Positions 25,160 to 33,497 of a stretch of DNA of 64,000 nucleotides are shown here, piece by piece. Where the stretch lies: the NCBI GenBank assembly GCA_035649635.1, contig DASRJE010000165.1, forward strand, positions 62,001 through 126,000, in the 5' to 3' direction. Both the position numbers and the translations under genes were made by a program. The stretch's first letter is position 1. Each line of letters begins with the position of its first letter. The notes below the pieces were generated by a model. It saw nothing but the letters and a program-made list of their open reading frames with translations. It was not told the DNA's origin and did not search any database. Origin of the DNA: Gp6-AA40 sp035649635. Its GTDB lineage: Bacteria > Acidobacteriota > Vicinamibacteria > Vicinamibacterales > UBA2999.

Positions 25160-25768
25160 ATGCGCACTCTACCGTTCGTGGCGGTACTCGCCGCCGCTCT
25201 CTGTGTCACGTCGTCGGCTTCAGCCCAGGAGCCGCACGCCGCGGTGCAGGCATTCGGTGGCCTTGGTGTAGGAAGCTTCGCGACGACGAACACGATCTTC
25301 GGCGGGACCGTCACGGGGGATCTGACGCCGAACATTCAGGTCGTCGGTGAAGCGGGCCGGCTCGGGAACGTGTTGCCGTCGATGACGCAGACGGTCATCG
25401 GACTCAGTTCCGTGGACTTCAGCGTGTCGGCGTGGTACGGGCAAGGCGGAGTTCGGTTCACCGGTGGGTCGTCGGCACTGCGTCCGTATGCTGAAGCGTC
25501 GGCCGGCATCGCCCGCCTGCAGCCGCATCTGACTGGCATTGCTTCGGGGCTGCCGAGCGTGATCGCCAACGCCGGCCTGGCGTTTCTAAATACCACATCG
25601 CCGATCGCCAGCCTGGGAGGCGGCGTGATGTTTCAGAGCGGAGCATTCGTCGCCGACATCGGGTACCGCCACCGGCGTGTGTTCTCGGACACCTGGGTCG
25701 ATGCGCTGACGCTCGGTGATTCGCTGAGCAGCAATGAAGTGCGCGTCGGATTCGGAGTTCGATTCTGA
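25160..25768 (+). CDS. Small outer-membrane beta-barrel protein
   Basis: 202 residues: signal peptide MRTLPFVAVLAAALCVTSSASAQ, written in parts as an n-region MRTLP and core FVAVLAAALCV, then alternating hydrophobic/polar strands (AVQAFGGLGVGSF, FSVSAWYGQGGVRF, ADIGYRHRRVF) and a terminal Phe (VRVGFGVRF). This matches an 8-strand OmpA/OmpW-like barrel. No specific ligand or pore role can be assigned. The ATG has a GAGG ribosome site 7 bases upstream; earlier in-frame starts at 25118 and 25133 would precede the signal peptide with a hydrophilic stretch. Confidence 0.75.
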   Translation: MRTLPFVAVLAAALCVTSSASAQEPHAAVQAFGGLGVGSFATTNTIFGGTVTGDLTPNIQVVGEAGRLGNVLPSMTQTVIGLSSVDFSVSAWYGQGGVRFTGGSSALRPYAEASAGIARLQPHLTGIASGLPSVIANAGLAFLNTTSPIASLGGGVMFQSGAFVADIGYRHRRVFSDTWVDALTLGDSLSSNEVRVGFGVRF

Positions 25769-25922
25769 CGATGTCGCGATAACGGAGAGCCTACGGAGGA
25801 AACGGCTCACCACGGAGCAACGGCGAAACGGAGCACGAACGGAGGCACGGCTTCTTCGCCGCGTCTCCGCGGCCCATCCGTTTTCTCCGAGATCTCCGAA
25901 ATTTCCGCTCGCACCAGGGGCA
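25769..25922. repeat. Low-complexity CGGAG/CCACGGAG-type repeat, copy 1
   Basis: Between convergent genes. Left half is rich in ACGGAG words (AACGGAGAGCCTACGGAGG, CACCACGGAGCAACGGCG), right half in their complement (CCGCGTCTCCGCGG, TTTTCTCCGAGATCTCCG). The whole is an imperfect inverted repeat of degenerate units. A similar CTCTGTGCCTCGGTG segment lies at 59468-59510. Confidence 0.65.
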
Positions 25923-26510
25923 TTACGTGGCCGGCGCCAGGCGCCGCGCGAACCATCGCCGCACCGTTCGGATGATCACGGCGGCAAAGAACGCGATCAA
26001 CGCAAGCAGGATGGCGGCGATGACCAACGCCGCAATGGGATGCTCCAAAGCGAGGTAAGCCAGACCGACGACGAACAGGTCCTCGCCAAAGCTCAAGATC
26101 CAGTTCGATACAGGTTCAGGGCTGGTGTTGGCGACCGCGCGAGTGCTCGTCTTGGTGAGATGACTGCTCGCGGCTACCGTGCCGCCAAGCAGCGCAACCA
26201 GACCTTCGACCGGCGTCGACGCATCGCCCAGCGTGGTCACCGCGATGAGGGCGCCGCCAAGAGGGCGGATAGCGGTGTGAATCAGGTCCCACGCCGTGTC
26301 GACGTACGGAATCTTGTCGGCGAAGAACTCGAGCAGATACATCACGATCGCCGCGCCGATCACCACGGGGTGATTGAACGACTGAAACTGCGCGGGCAGG
26401 TCGACCCAGCCGTATCGCGCGGCCAGTCCCAGAATCGCGACCGTCGCGTAAAGATTCACGCCGGCGGCGAACGAAAAGCCAAGCGTCCGTCCGAGAGTGA
26501 TCAGGTCCAT
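25923..26510 (-). CDS. DUF4126 membrane protein
   Basis: 195 residues with about five hydrophobic segments. Signatures of DUF4126: GRTLGFSFAAGVNLYATVAILGLA at the N-terminus, LEFFADKIPYVDTAWDLIHT, RPLGGALIAVTT and SSHLTKTSTRAVANTSPEP. Family function is unknown; the proteins sit in the inner membrane. The start is placed at MDLITLGR, where homology begins; the frame runs 25 residues further through a Trp/Gly-rich stretch encoded by the low-complexity repeat just upstream, which is probably not translated. The gene is convergent with the barrel protein. Confidence 0.88.
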   Translation of the reverse strand: MDLITLGRTLGFSFAAGVNLYATVAILGLAARYGWVDLPAQFQSFNHPVVIGAAIVMYLLEFFADKIPYVDTAWDLIHTAIRPLGGALIAVTTLGDASTPVEGLVALLGGTVAASSHLTKTSTRAVANTSPEPVSNWILSFGEDLFVVGLAYLALEHPIAALVIAAILLALIAFFAAVIIRTVRRWFARRLAPAT

Positions 26511-26562
26511 CCCAGCTACCCAGTTACCCAGCCACCGAGCTACCCAGCCACGAGCTACCAAA
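26511..26562. repeat. Degenerate GTAGCTGGGTAACTGGG-type repeat at a start codon
   Basis: On the minus strand, variants of GGTAGCTCGTGGCTGGGTA repeat about four times and end exactly at the ATG of the DUF4126 gene, so its ribosome site lies inside the repeat (GCTGGG only). On the plus strand it reads CCAGCTACCCAGTTACCCAG. Confidence 0.7.
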
Positions 26563-26593
26563 GTATGACGATGGATCGTAACCACTCTGTTCC

Positions 26594-27658
26594 CTATCGT
26601 GCGTGGCGGTTTACCAGCTCAGGATGCATCCGGGCGAATTCCTGCAGGGGTTCTTCCGGAAGCCGGCCGTAGGCGTCCGTGCCGCTAAAACTCCACGGCC
26701 ACGCCCCGGCGTATCCAGATGACAGCGCGAACTCGAGGTATTCCACGAGCGTAGTTGGAGGCGGCGTCACACCTGCGGGATGCTGTCGCGGCCCATCGCC
26801 CGGGAATTCACCGAGCACGAGGGGCCTCCGGACACCGAGCGACTCCGCCCGCATACCGAACACATCTGCGTCACGCGTTGGGTGGTTCCTGTCGGGGTAC
26901 GTGTGCACCTGTATGAGGTCCAGCCCGAGCGCCTCGTCGTCCCATGCCCACAAGTTGTGCAGGCGGGCGGCTGCCATCGTGGCAAACGCATCAGTATGGC
27001 GATGAACGAGCGCGTTTGTGTGAGCGACCAGATCTGCCAGCGCTTCGAAGCGAAGGGGACGATTCACGCGTGAGCTGAGATCCCGTTCCCATTCTTCGAC
27101 GATGAAGTCGGGTTCGTTCATGAACTCGAACGCCAGGATCTGATGGGCGAGATCCGATCGCGCTCCTTCGCGTCCATACCGGCGCACTAGAGGAGCGATG
27201 ACGTTCCCGAGCAACGCCTCACGACCGCTGAGAGTGTTCAGTACGTGAGCGCGCCCCTCCGGCAGCCTGGCCTCGAGGAGTACTCCAGTCGATGGGTCTG
27301 CAATCATGTCGGGAACGCCCTCGAACATCCATCGATGATCGAGCAGGACCAACACGAGTTGGATATCGACGCTGCGCGCAATGTCGAGGGCGGCGTCGAT
27401 GTCGGTGAAGAGGTGCGGATCAGGTCCCATCGGCATGCCGCGATCGTCGTATTCGATTCCCGAACGCCCGTCGCAGAAAACGAACCACCGAACGACCGTG
27501 AAGCCGAGTCTGGCCATCTGGAGGAAGTCGCGCGCGACTTCCTGCCGGCGCGTCGACACGCCTACGTGGGTGCCCCACAGGTTGGCGCCAAAGTCCATCC
27601 CGTAAAAGACCGTGGTGCCGTCTGTTGACCACGGGTAGTTACAGCCGTGCCAGAACAT
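26594..27658 (-). CDS. Glycoside hydrolase, clan GH-A (GH5-like)
   Basis: 354 residues, no signal peptide visible. The TIM-barrel traits of clan GH-A are present: an N-terminal YGMDFGANLWG strand region, ARLGFTVVRWFVF, the acid/base motif FEFMNEPDF and a nucleophile candidate in LVLGEFPGD. Relatives cleave beta-1,4-mannan, glucan or related glycosidic bonds. The absence of an export signal points to intracellular oligosaccharides, or the true start may be elsewhere. The frame is open to base 27748, but that would overlap the end of oxyR and adds an Arg-rich stretch, so the Met before FWHGCNYPW was chosen; it leaves 22 bases after the oxyR stop. No strong ribosome site is seen. Confidence 0.75.
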   Translation of the reverse strand: MFWHGCNYPWSTDGTTVFYGMDFGANLWGTHVGVSTRRQEVARDFLQMARLGFTVVRWFVFCDGRSGIEYDDRGMPMGPDPHLFTDIDAALDIARSVDIQLVLVLLDHRWMFEGVPDMIADPSTGVLLEARLPEGRAHVLNTLSGREALLGNVIAPLVRRYGREGARSDLAHQILAFEFMNEPDFIVEEWERDLSSRVNRPLRFEALADLVAHTNALVHRHTDAFATMAAARLHNLWAWDDEALGLDLIQVHTYPDRNHPTRDADVFGMRAESLGVRRPLVLGEFPGDGPRQHPAGVTPPPTTLVEYLEFALSSGYAGAWPWSFSGTDAYGRLPEEPLQEFARMHPELVNRHAR

Positions 27659-27680
27659 CAGCAGAGGGGTGTGTTCACGT

Positions 27681-28622
27681 TCATCGGCTCGCACGCGATC
27701 GACCCGCCCGGCCCGATGTGAGAACGGTACGGACGATCTTGCCGACACCCTGCAGGGTGGTCTTCAGCGCGGACCCGCGTCGCCAGACGATCGCCAGCGT
27801 GCGTCCAGGTACCGGCCGGACGAACGGACGAATCGCCAGATGACTCCTGCGGTTTTCGACTGCGAGTGACAGCGCTGGAAGGAGCGTCACGCCGGAACTG
27901 GTACCCACCATCTGGACCAGCGTCGCGAGACTCGTGGCCCGGTAGTCCGCTTCGGTCGCACCGGCCTTGGCGCAAATGGCCAGCGCCTGATCGCGCAGGC
28001 AGTGCCCGTCCTCGAGCAGGAGCACTTCTGCGCCATCGAGTTCGGCCGGCGTTATGGGCCGCTTGGACTTGAGCAGCGGATGGCCGGGCGCGGCGGCCAG
28101 GACGAACGGATCGTGATCGATCTCGAACGACTCGAATCCGCTCACGCGTGGATCGAGGGCGACGATCGCGCCATCGAGCGTCCCATCGCTGATTCGACCG
28201 ACGAGCGAGGTGGTCTTGTCCTCCGTCCATTGAATCAGCAGATCGGGATACGTGCCGTGAAGAGGCACGGTGACGTCCGGCAGCAGATACGGACATACGG
28301 TTGGCAGCACACCGATGCGAACCGTGCCGCTGAACGGATCCGATTGGCCCCTGGCGGCGTCAACGAGGTCACGGGCAGCGAGCAGGACCTGGCGCGCGCG
28401 GTCGATGATCGCGGCTCCCGCCGCCGAAAGGCGTACGACACGCCGATCGCGCTCGAACAGGCGGACGCCGAGCGCCTGCTCAACGAGGGCAATCTGTGCG
28501 CTGAGCGACGGCTGGGAGACGTGACAGCGCGCCGCGGCTCGCCCGAATCCTCCGAGATCGGCCACGGCGACGATGTACTGGAGCTGACGCAGCGAACAGG
28601 GCAGGGGTTCGAGCATGTTCAT
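27681..28622 (-). CDS. oxyR: Peroxide-sensing LysR-type regulator OxyR
   Basis: 313 residues. An N-terminal winged helix (about 10-70; VSQPSLSAQIALVEQALGV) and a LysR effector domain. The OxyR redox pair is present: C208 in LLEDGHCLRDQ and C217 in ALAIC, spaced 9 residues as in E. coli C199/C208, so disulfide switching by H2O2 is expected. TPAELDGAEVLLLEDGHC is the family hallmark. A perfect ATAG-N7-CTAT half-operator overlaps the first codon, which suggests autoregulation. A second start (Met3) lies 6 bases downstream. The divergent neighbour is an ankyrin protein; no catalase or peroxiredoxin is in view. Confidence 0.93.
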   Translation of the reverse strand: MNMLEPLPCSLRQLQYIVAVADLGGFGRAAARCHVSQPSLSAQIALVEQALGVRLFERDRRVVRLSAAGAAIIDRARQVLLAARDLVDAARGQSDPFSGTVRIGVLPTVCPYLLPDVTVPLHGTYPDLLIQWTEDKTTSLVGRISDGTLDGAIVALDPRVSGFESFEIDHDPFVLAAAPGHPLLKSKRPITPAELDGAEVLLLEDGHCLRDQALAICAKAGATEADYRATSLATLVQMVGTSSGVTLLPALSLAVENRRSHLAIRPFVRPVPGRTLAIVWRRGSALKTTLQGVGKIVRTVLTSGRAGRSRASR

Positions 28623-28635
28623 AGTTAAAAACTAT
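28621..28635. promoter_or_regulatory. Probable OxyR half-operator
   Basis: ATAGTTAAAAACTAT fits the OxyR half-site ATAG-N-T-NNN-A-N-CTAT at every defined position and is a near-perfect palindrome. A partial second half (ending ACTAT at 28666) lies 31 bases away, more than the usual 22-bp phase. Located in the divergent oxyR/ankyrin promoter region, overlapping the oxyR ATG. Confidence 0.75.
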
Positions 28636-28814
28636 CACTGACAGACTTTCAATGTCATTGAACTATCGCTGCCCAGGGCCCAGACTCTTCGTCGCTCCAA
28701 CCACGGGGCCCGTAGAGGAGTACACCGAGGCGACCACATCGAAGGAGACGGCGTCGCCGCGCGACGCGGCAAGGCGCGGGGAAAAGCCCGCGAGAAAGCA
28801 AGCGGGAGGATGAC

Positions 28815-29303
28815 ATGGGCGAGTTACAGGCGGCGCTGGCGGCGTTAGCGGTTGCAGCCGCTCGTGTCGGCGATCTGGAAACGCTGGAACGTGCGCTTGG
28901 TGCCGGCGTGCCCGTGGAATCGACGAGCCCGCGCAGCGACTCATTGCTCATGCTCGCCAGCTGCCACGGCCATCTGTCGCTCGTCCGGGCGTTGCTGGCG
29001 CGAGGTGCGAATCCGAATACGCGCGATGCAAGAGGTCAGACTGCGCTGGCCAGCGCGGCGTTCAAGGGCCATATGGACGTGGCGGAGGCCCTCGTCGAGT
29101 ACGGCGCCTACGTCAACGCTGCGAGTGACGATGGCCGAACGCCGCTCATGATGGCGGCCGCCTTCAATCGATCCGACATGGTCCGCTGGCTGGTCGCGCA
29201 CGGAGCGGACGCGGACATGCGCGATGCCGCGGGTCTCAGAGCTGTCGATGCAGCCGCTGTGTTGGGAGCGAACGGGACGAGGGCGATTCTGAGCGAGAGG
29301 TAG
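28815..29303 (+). CDS. Ankyrin-repeat protein, AnkB-like
   Basis: 162 residues: about four ankyrin repeats. Diagnostic turns are LLMLASCHGHLSLVRALLARGANPN, TALASAAFKGHMDVAEALVEYGA and TPLMMAAAFNRSDMVRWLVAHGAD, each with the TPL(M/A)xAA and (G)ADxN pattern, spaced 33 residues. No signal peptide or enzyme domain, so a cytoplasmic adaptor is likely. In Pseudomonas, AnkB is encoded beside catalase and supports its activity; with a divergent oxyR here the protein may serve an analogous oxidative-stress role (inference). Strong ribosome site GGGAGGATGAC before the ATG. Convergent with the VWA gene, 9 bases apart. Confidence 0.88.
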   Translation: MGELQAALAALAVAAARVGDLETLERALGAGVPVESTSPRSDSLLMLASCHGHLSLVRALLARGANPNTRDARGQTALASAAFKGHMDVAEALVEYGAYVNAASDDGRTPLMMAAAFNRSDMVRWLVAHGADADMRDAAGLRAVDAAAVLGANGTRAILSER

Positions 29304-29312
29304 CTGAACTGG

Positions 29313-30242
29313 CTAGTCGCCGCCGACGGAATACCACTTGCGCGATCGGACTTTGAAGTCGTTGTTCCGCGCGCGAATCTCGATGCGGCGCAACCCGGTT
29401 GCGGTACCCGGCTCGAACGCGATGAGGTACTGGTGCCGAAGCTCCTCGAGCAGACGGTTCGTCGACTGGCTGACGAGCGACGGGCTCGACGCGAAGAAAT
29501 AGTCGCCGCCAGTCGCGCGTGCAAGCTCGAACAGCGCGTTGCGCTGCTCAGGTCCGGTTGGCGCGCCCGACGAAGGCAGCGGATTCAGCTCACCGACCGC
29601 AAACACATACACCGGTACGTCGATCGTGCTGGCAATCCAGGCAACTTCGTCCGGCGTGTACAAGCTGGCGTTATCCGCGCCGTCGGTAATGACCACCACG
29701 GCCCGGCGATTCTGCGTGCGATTGGCCACGACGGCCGCGGTCCCCGCAATCGCATCGTAAATGGACGTCGACCCGAACGCTTCGACCTCACCCAACCCGG
29801 AACGAATCTGATCGAACTCCTGCGTAAACTCCCGCAACGTCAGCAGGCGGGTGTCGAAACTCATGAGCGCGGCGAGGTCGTGATCGCGGCGGAGGTTGGC
29901 CAGGATCATCTCGCAGATCTGCTGGGACGATACGGTCGCGGTGCCGAGCCGCATGCTGCCACTGCCATCGACGAGGAGCGCAACGCTGGCCGGCGATTGG
30001 TCGTCCGACTGCATGCCCACAATGGCTCGCGGATTGCCGGCGTCGGTCACCACAAGATCGTTCGGGGTCAGGGTGCGGACGACGCGACCCTTCTTGTCGC
30101 GTACAACGGCCGTCACCGAGACGAGGTCAACGCTCGACTTGAAGGTTGCCTGGGGCGTGTCCAGCTGAGCTGATGCAACGCGTGGATGCAGGCCCGCGAA
30201 GAGCACGATAAGTGTGACCACGGTCGCTCGACGATAGTGCAT
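29313..30242 (-). CDS. Acidobacterial-type VWA protein (TIGR03436-like), secreted
   Basis: 309 residues with a signal peptide (cleavage near ASAQLDTPQ). First a short domain: FKSSVDLVSVTAVVRDKKGRVV and LTPNDLVVTDAG, typical of the VWFA-related family abundant in Acidobacteria; then the VWA domain with MIDAS DGSGSM (DxSxS), a Thr in FGSTSIYDA and the Asp of ITDGADN. All MIDAS positions are present, so Mg2+-dependent ligand binding is plausible. The role is unknown. The C-terminus has strands ending RSRKWYSVGGD. The promoter lies in the divergent interval with the SnoaL-like gene. Confidence 0.9.
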   Translation of the reverse strand: MHYRRATVVTLIVLFAGLHPRVASAQLDTPQATFKSSVDLVSVTAVVRDKKGRVVRTLTPNDLVVTDAGNPRAIVGMQSDDQSPASVALLVDGSGSMRLGTATVSSQQICEMILANLRRDHDLAALMSFDTRLLTLREFTQEFDQIRSGLGEVEAFGSTSIYDAIAGTAAVVANRTQNRRAVVVITDGADNASLYTPDEVAWIASTIDVPVYVFAVGELNPLPSSGAPTGPEQRNALFELARATGGDYFFASSPSLVSQSTNRLLEELRHQYLIAFEPGTATGLRRIEIRARNNDFKVRSRKWYSVGGD

Positions 30243-30370
30243 GGTCCTTCCCTACGAGTTGAGTGGGTGGCTACCTCCTCTTCTCGGATGTGTTTCTACA
30301 ACACTTTAGCCCGGATTTGCACAGCGCAGACGACTTTGATGCGGGCCGATCGAAGTAGCATGTCTACGGG

Positions 30371-30769
30371 ATGACCGATCAGTCTCCTCTTGAAGTAACG
30401 CTGGACCCAGTCACCCAGAACACTCGCGCCGTCGTCGAACGCTTCAACGAGGCATTCAATCGCCACGACGTCGACGCCATCATGCAGTGCATGACAGCCG
30501 ATTGCGTATTCGAGAACACCCGCCCCGCTCCCGACGGCACTCGTCTGGTCGGCCAGGCCGCCGTCCGCAGCTTCTGGGAGGAGTTGTTCGCGCGATCGCC
30601 GCACGCCCGTTTCGACACTGAAGACCTGTTCGCCGCCGGTGACCGCTGCGTGGTGCAATGGATTTACCACTGGATTCGAGATGGCAAAGCGGGCCACGTC
30701 AGAGGTGTTGACCTCTTTCGTGTGCAAGACGGACTGGTTGCGGAAAAGCTCTCCTACGTGAAGGGATGA
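30371..30769 (+). CDS. SnoaL/NTF2-like protein
   Basis: 132 residues with a single alpha+beta cone fold: VVERFNEAFNRHDVDAIMQCM is the usual helix-turn start, DCVFENTRPAPDGTRLVGQAAVRSFW and VVQWIYHWI follow, ending in VDLFRVQDGLVAEKLSYVKG. Members of this superfamily are isomerases, cyclases or dehydratases with diverse ligands, or have no activity; no catalytic residues can be identified with confidence. The ATG lacks a strong ribosome site. It stands alone between the divergent VWA gene and the peptidase gene, about 100 bases before the latter. Confidence 0.85.
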   Translation: MTDQSPLEVTLDPVTQNTRAVVERFNEAFNRHDVDAIMQCMTADCVFENTRPAPDGTRLVGQAAVRSFWEELFARSPHARFDTEDLFAAGDRCVVQWIYHWIRDGKAGHVRGVDLFRVQDGLVAEKLSYVKG

Positions 30770-30868
30770 TTTGCGGTCAGGGCGCCGGCGCTCTGTCGTC
30801 TTGCCCGTACGCGGTGGCCGAACCAGGCGTGCTCCAATAATCTGTATGCACCTTTCAGGATCGATAGA

Positions 30869-33076
30869 GTGAGAAAACTGATCGCGCTGTTCATCGTTGT
30901 CTGGTCGCTGGATGCGGCCGCCCAACAAGGTCAGGCCTGGGACGCCCGGTTCCGGGCGATTCCCGAGGCTCGCAACATCGGCGAGTACGTGCGGATCATG
31001 TCCGCGCGCCCCCATCACCTCGGCTCGCCGTACGGCAAACAGAACGCCGAGTGGATCCGTGCGAGATTCAAGGAGTGGGGCTGGGACGCGCAGATCGAAA
31101 ACTACGACGTCCTCTTTCCTACACCGAAAGAGCGCCTCGTCGAGATGGTTGAACCGACCACATTCCGGCTGACGCTCGAGGAGCCGCCGGTCGCCATCGA
31201 CCCCACATCGTCGCAGAAGGCCGAGCAACTCCCGTCGTTCAACGCGTACTCGGTCGACGGCGATGTGACCGGGCCACTCGTCTATGTGAACTACGGACTG
31301 CCATCCGACTACGAGGAACTGGACCGCCGCGGTATCTCGGTCAAGGGTGCCATCGTGATTGCGCGCTACGGAGCGTCGTGGCGCGGCATCAAGCCAAAGG
31401 TGGCAGCCGAGCGTGGAGCAATCGGTTGCTTGATCTACTCCGACCCGCGCGATGACGGCTATTTCGTCGACGGGGTGTTCCCTGACGGTCCTATGCGGAA
31501 CAAGGACGGCGTCCAGCGCGGCAGCGTCATGGACATGCCGACGTATCCTGGCGATCCAACGACGCCCGGACGCGGATCGACGCCGGGCGCGACTCGTCTC
31601 GACATCAAAGACGCGACGACGCTGACCCGGATACCTGTCCTGCCCATTTCATATGGCGACGCGCAACCCCTCCTTGCCGCCCTCGGTGGCAAGGTTGCGC
31701 CGATGGACTGGCGTGGTGGTCTGCCGCTCACCTATCGCATCGGCCCCGGTCCGGCGCGTGTGCACTTGAAGGTCGCGTTCGACTGGAGTCTCAAGCGAGT
31801 ACACAACGTGATCGCACGCCTGCCAGGAGCCACCTATCCCGACGAGTGGGTGGTGCGCGGCAACCATCACGACGCGTGGGTGAACGGGGCGCAGGACCCT
31901 GCCAGCGGAATGTCAGCGGAGCTCGAGGAGGCACGCGCGCTTGGAGAACTCGTAAAGCAAGGATGGCGGCCGCAGCGGACAATCGTCTATGCAGCCTGGG
32001 ACGGCGAGGAGCAAGGGCTGCTGGGATCGACGGAATGGGTTGAGCACCACCAAGCCGAGTTGCGCGACAAGGCGGTCGTCTACATCAACACCGACGGCAA
32101 CGGGCGAGGCTTTCTGAGCGCTGGTGGCTCTCACGCCCTCGAGTCGCTGATCAACGCGGTGGCCAGGGAAGTCGAGGATCCGGATACACAGAACAGCGTC
32201 TGGAAGCGAATGCAGGCACGCGCGATTGCAACAGGGCCTGGTGTCGCGCGGACCGAGGCCCGCTCGCGATCCGATCTTCGCATCAGCGCGCTAGGCTCGG
32301 GGTCGGACTACTCAGCGTTCCTGCAGCACGCCGGCGTGCCCACGCTGAATCTGTCTTTCAGCGGCCTGGACGACAGTGACGGGATCTATCACTCGATCTA
32401 CGACGACTACTACCATTTCACCAAGTTCCTCGATACTGACTTCGCCTACGGCCGTGTGCTCGCCCAGACCGTGGGAAGCCTCGTGATCCGGCTGGCGGAT
32501 GCGCAGGTGTTGCCCTTCCAGTTCACCAGTCTGGCCGACACGGTACAAACGTACGTCGCTGAACTGCAGGCCCTGCTCAAGAACAAACAGAGCGAAGTCA
32601 CAGAGCTGAATCGGCAGATCGAGGAGGGGGTGTTCACGGCGATCGCGGATCCGCGGCGTGGGCTGAGGGCTCCGGTCGTCGAGAGCATTCCTCCTTCCAT
32701 CAACTTCGCGCCGCTCGAGAACGCGGCCACCGCGCTGACACAGGCAGCAGAGCGTTATAAAAACTCACTGGAGGCCGCACGCTCAAACCTCACGCCGGAG
32801 GCCATTCGCACGCTCAACAAGGGACTCATACAGAGCGAGCGTAACCTGACGGACGCGGCCGGTTTGCCTCGACGGTCCTGGTATCGCCACATGCTTTATG
32901 CGCCTGGTTTCTACACCGGCTACGGCGTGAAGACGATGCCTGGTGTGCGCGAAGCGCTCGAGCAGCGGGATTACGCCGAAGCCGAGCGTGAGGTGGTGCG
33001 AGTCGCCGAGGCACTGATGCGCGAGGCGCAGCTCATCGACGGGCTCACAAAGTTGCTGGACCCGCCCCAGAAGTGA
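30869..33076 (+). CDS. M28 peptidase, glutamate carboxypeptidase II (PSMA)-like
   Basis: 735 residues, secreted (short signal peptide LIALFIVVWSLDAAAQ; GTG start). Domain order: peptidase N-part, PA domain (about 110-270), zinc catalytic core (about 300-560) and a transferrin-receptor-like dimerisation domain (about 580-730; FTSLADTVQTYVAELQALL). Zinc and catalytic residues: GNHHDAW, ASGMSAE, DGEEQGLLGS, NTDGNGRG and the distal His of GIYHSIYDDYYHF. In relatives the enzyme removes C-terminal glutamate or releases amino acids from small peptides. Length matches human PSMA (about 750). It ends against a REP-like hairpin and stands apart from the M28 gene at 19323. Confidence 0.93.
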   Translation: MRKLIALFIVVWSLDAAAQQGQAWDARFRAIPEARNIGEYVRIMSARPHHLGSPYGKQNAEWIRARFKEWGWDAQIENYDVLFPTPKERLVEMVEPTTFRLTLEEPPVAIDPTSSQKAEQLPSFNAYSVDGDVTGPLVYVNYGLPSDYEELDRRGISVKGAIVIARYGASWRGIKPKVAAERGAIGCLIYSDPRDDGYFVDGVFPDGPMRNKDGVQRGSVMDMPTYPGDPTTPGRGSTPGATRLDIKDATTLTRIPVLPISYGDAQPLLAALGGKVAPMDWRGGLPLTYRIGPGPARVHLKVAFDWSLKRVHNVIARLPGATYPDEWVVRGNHHDAWVNGAQDPASGMSAELEEARALGELVKQGWRPQRTIVYAAWDGEEQGLLGSTEWVEHHQAELRDKAVVYINTDGNGRGFLSAGGSHALESLINAVAREVEDPDTQNSVWKRMQARAIATGPGVARTEARSRSDLRISALGSGSDYSAFLQHAGVPTLNLSFSGLDDSDGIYHSIYDDYYHFTKFLDTDFAYGRVLAQTVGSLVIRLADAQVLPFQFTSLADTVQTYVAELQALLKNKQSEVTELNRQIEEGVFTAIADPRRGLRAPVVESIPPSINFAPLENAATALTQAAERYKNSLEAARSNLTPEAIRTLNKGLIQSERNLTDAAGLPRRSWYRHMLYAPGFYTGYGVKTMPGVREALEQRDYAEAEREVVRVAEALMREAQLIDGLTKLLDPPQK

Positions 33077-33091
33077 CTGAGGCCAAGTAAT

Positions 33092-33109
33092 GTCCGGTTC
33101 TAGCCGGAC
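33092..33109. repeat. REP-like palindrome GTCCGG...CCGGAC
   Basis: GTCCGGTTCTAGCCGGAC (6-bp arms, 6-base loop), between the convergent peptidase and minus-strand small gene; same type as those at 9826 and 23614. It may serve as a bidirectional terminator. Confidence 0.7.
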
Positions 33110-33116
33110 CCTAACC

Positions 33117-33497
33117 TTATTGTTGCTGCTGCGACTGTTGTGCGCGCAGGCCGCTTTCATCTGCGAGCGACTCCGCCGATTCGCGTGCAACCCACGGCGT
33201 GAAGGGCGGCGACTCATTCGACCGCGGTACGACAGATTTGTTGTGAGACCTCGACGCCAGGACAGAAATGTTCGACGTCTGGATGTCCGGCTGGCCGAGG
33301 AAGGCGCGTCCCTTCCTGACGATCGTCCGCCGCGGAGTCCACGCCAGAAACCCGGCGTTGACGAGGGAATCGATGACAAAGCGGCAATCGTCCATCCCGA
33401 GCGACCAGAGTCGGACTGCCTGTGGCAGCGTCAACTCCATCTCGGGCATCTCCACGAAATCCAGGCGCACACGATCCACGACGGCTGCGAAGCTCAT
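33117..33497 (-). CDS. Small protein with HTH-like 'LTLPQAVRLW' motif, function unknown
   Basis: 126 residues, cytoplasmic. The core VRLDFVEMPEMELTLPQAVRLWSLGMDDCRFVIDSLVNAGFLAWTPR (quoted in parts: VRLDFVEMPEM, LTLPQAVRLW, FVIDSLVNAGFL) resembles the short winged-helix-like proteins common in Acidobacteria, where a helix pair resembles a DNA-binding turn. The C-terminus is Ser/Gln-rich (QQSQQQQ). The start is uncertain: the frame is open into the promoter of the phosphorylase gene and no ribosome site is obvious, so the first Met directly preceding the conserved region was taken. It is divergent from the GAF-phosphorylase gene. I am not sure of its function. Confidence 0.55.
   Translation of the reverse strand: MSFAAVVDRVRLDFVEMPEMELTLPQAVRLWSLGMDDCRFVIDSLVNAGFLAWTPRRTIVRKGRAFLGQPDIQTSNISVLASRSHNKSVVPRSNESPPFTPWVARESAESLADESGLRAQQSQQQQ

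Noticed and set aside
25734..26672. Plus-strand frame opposite DUF4126
   Set aside because: Highly charged, repeat-derived composition, while the minus strand has a clear membrane protein family.
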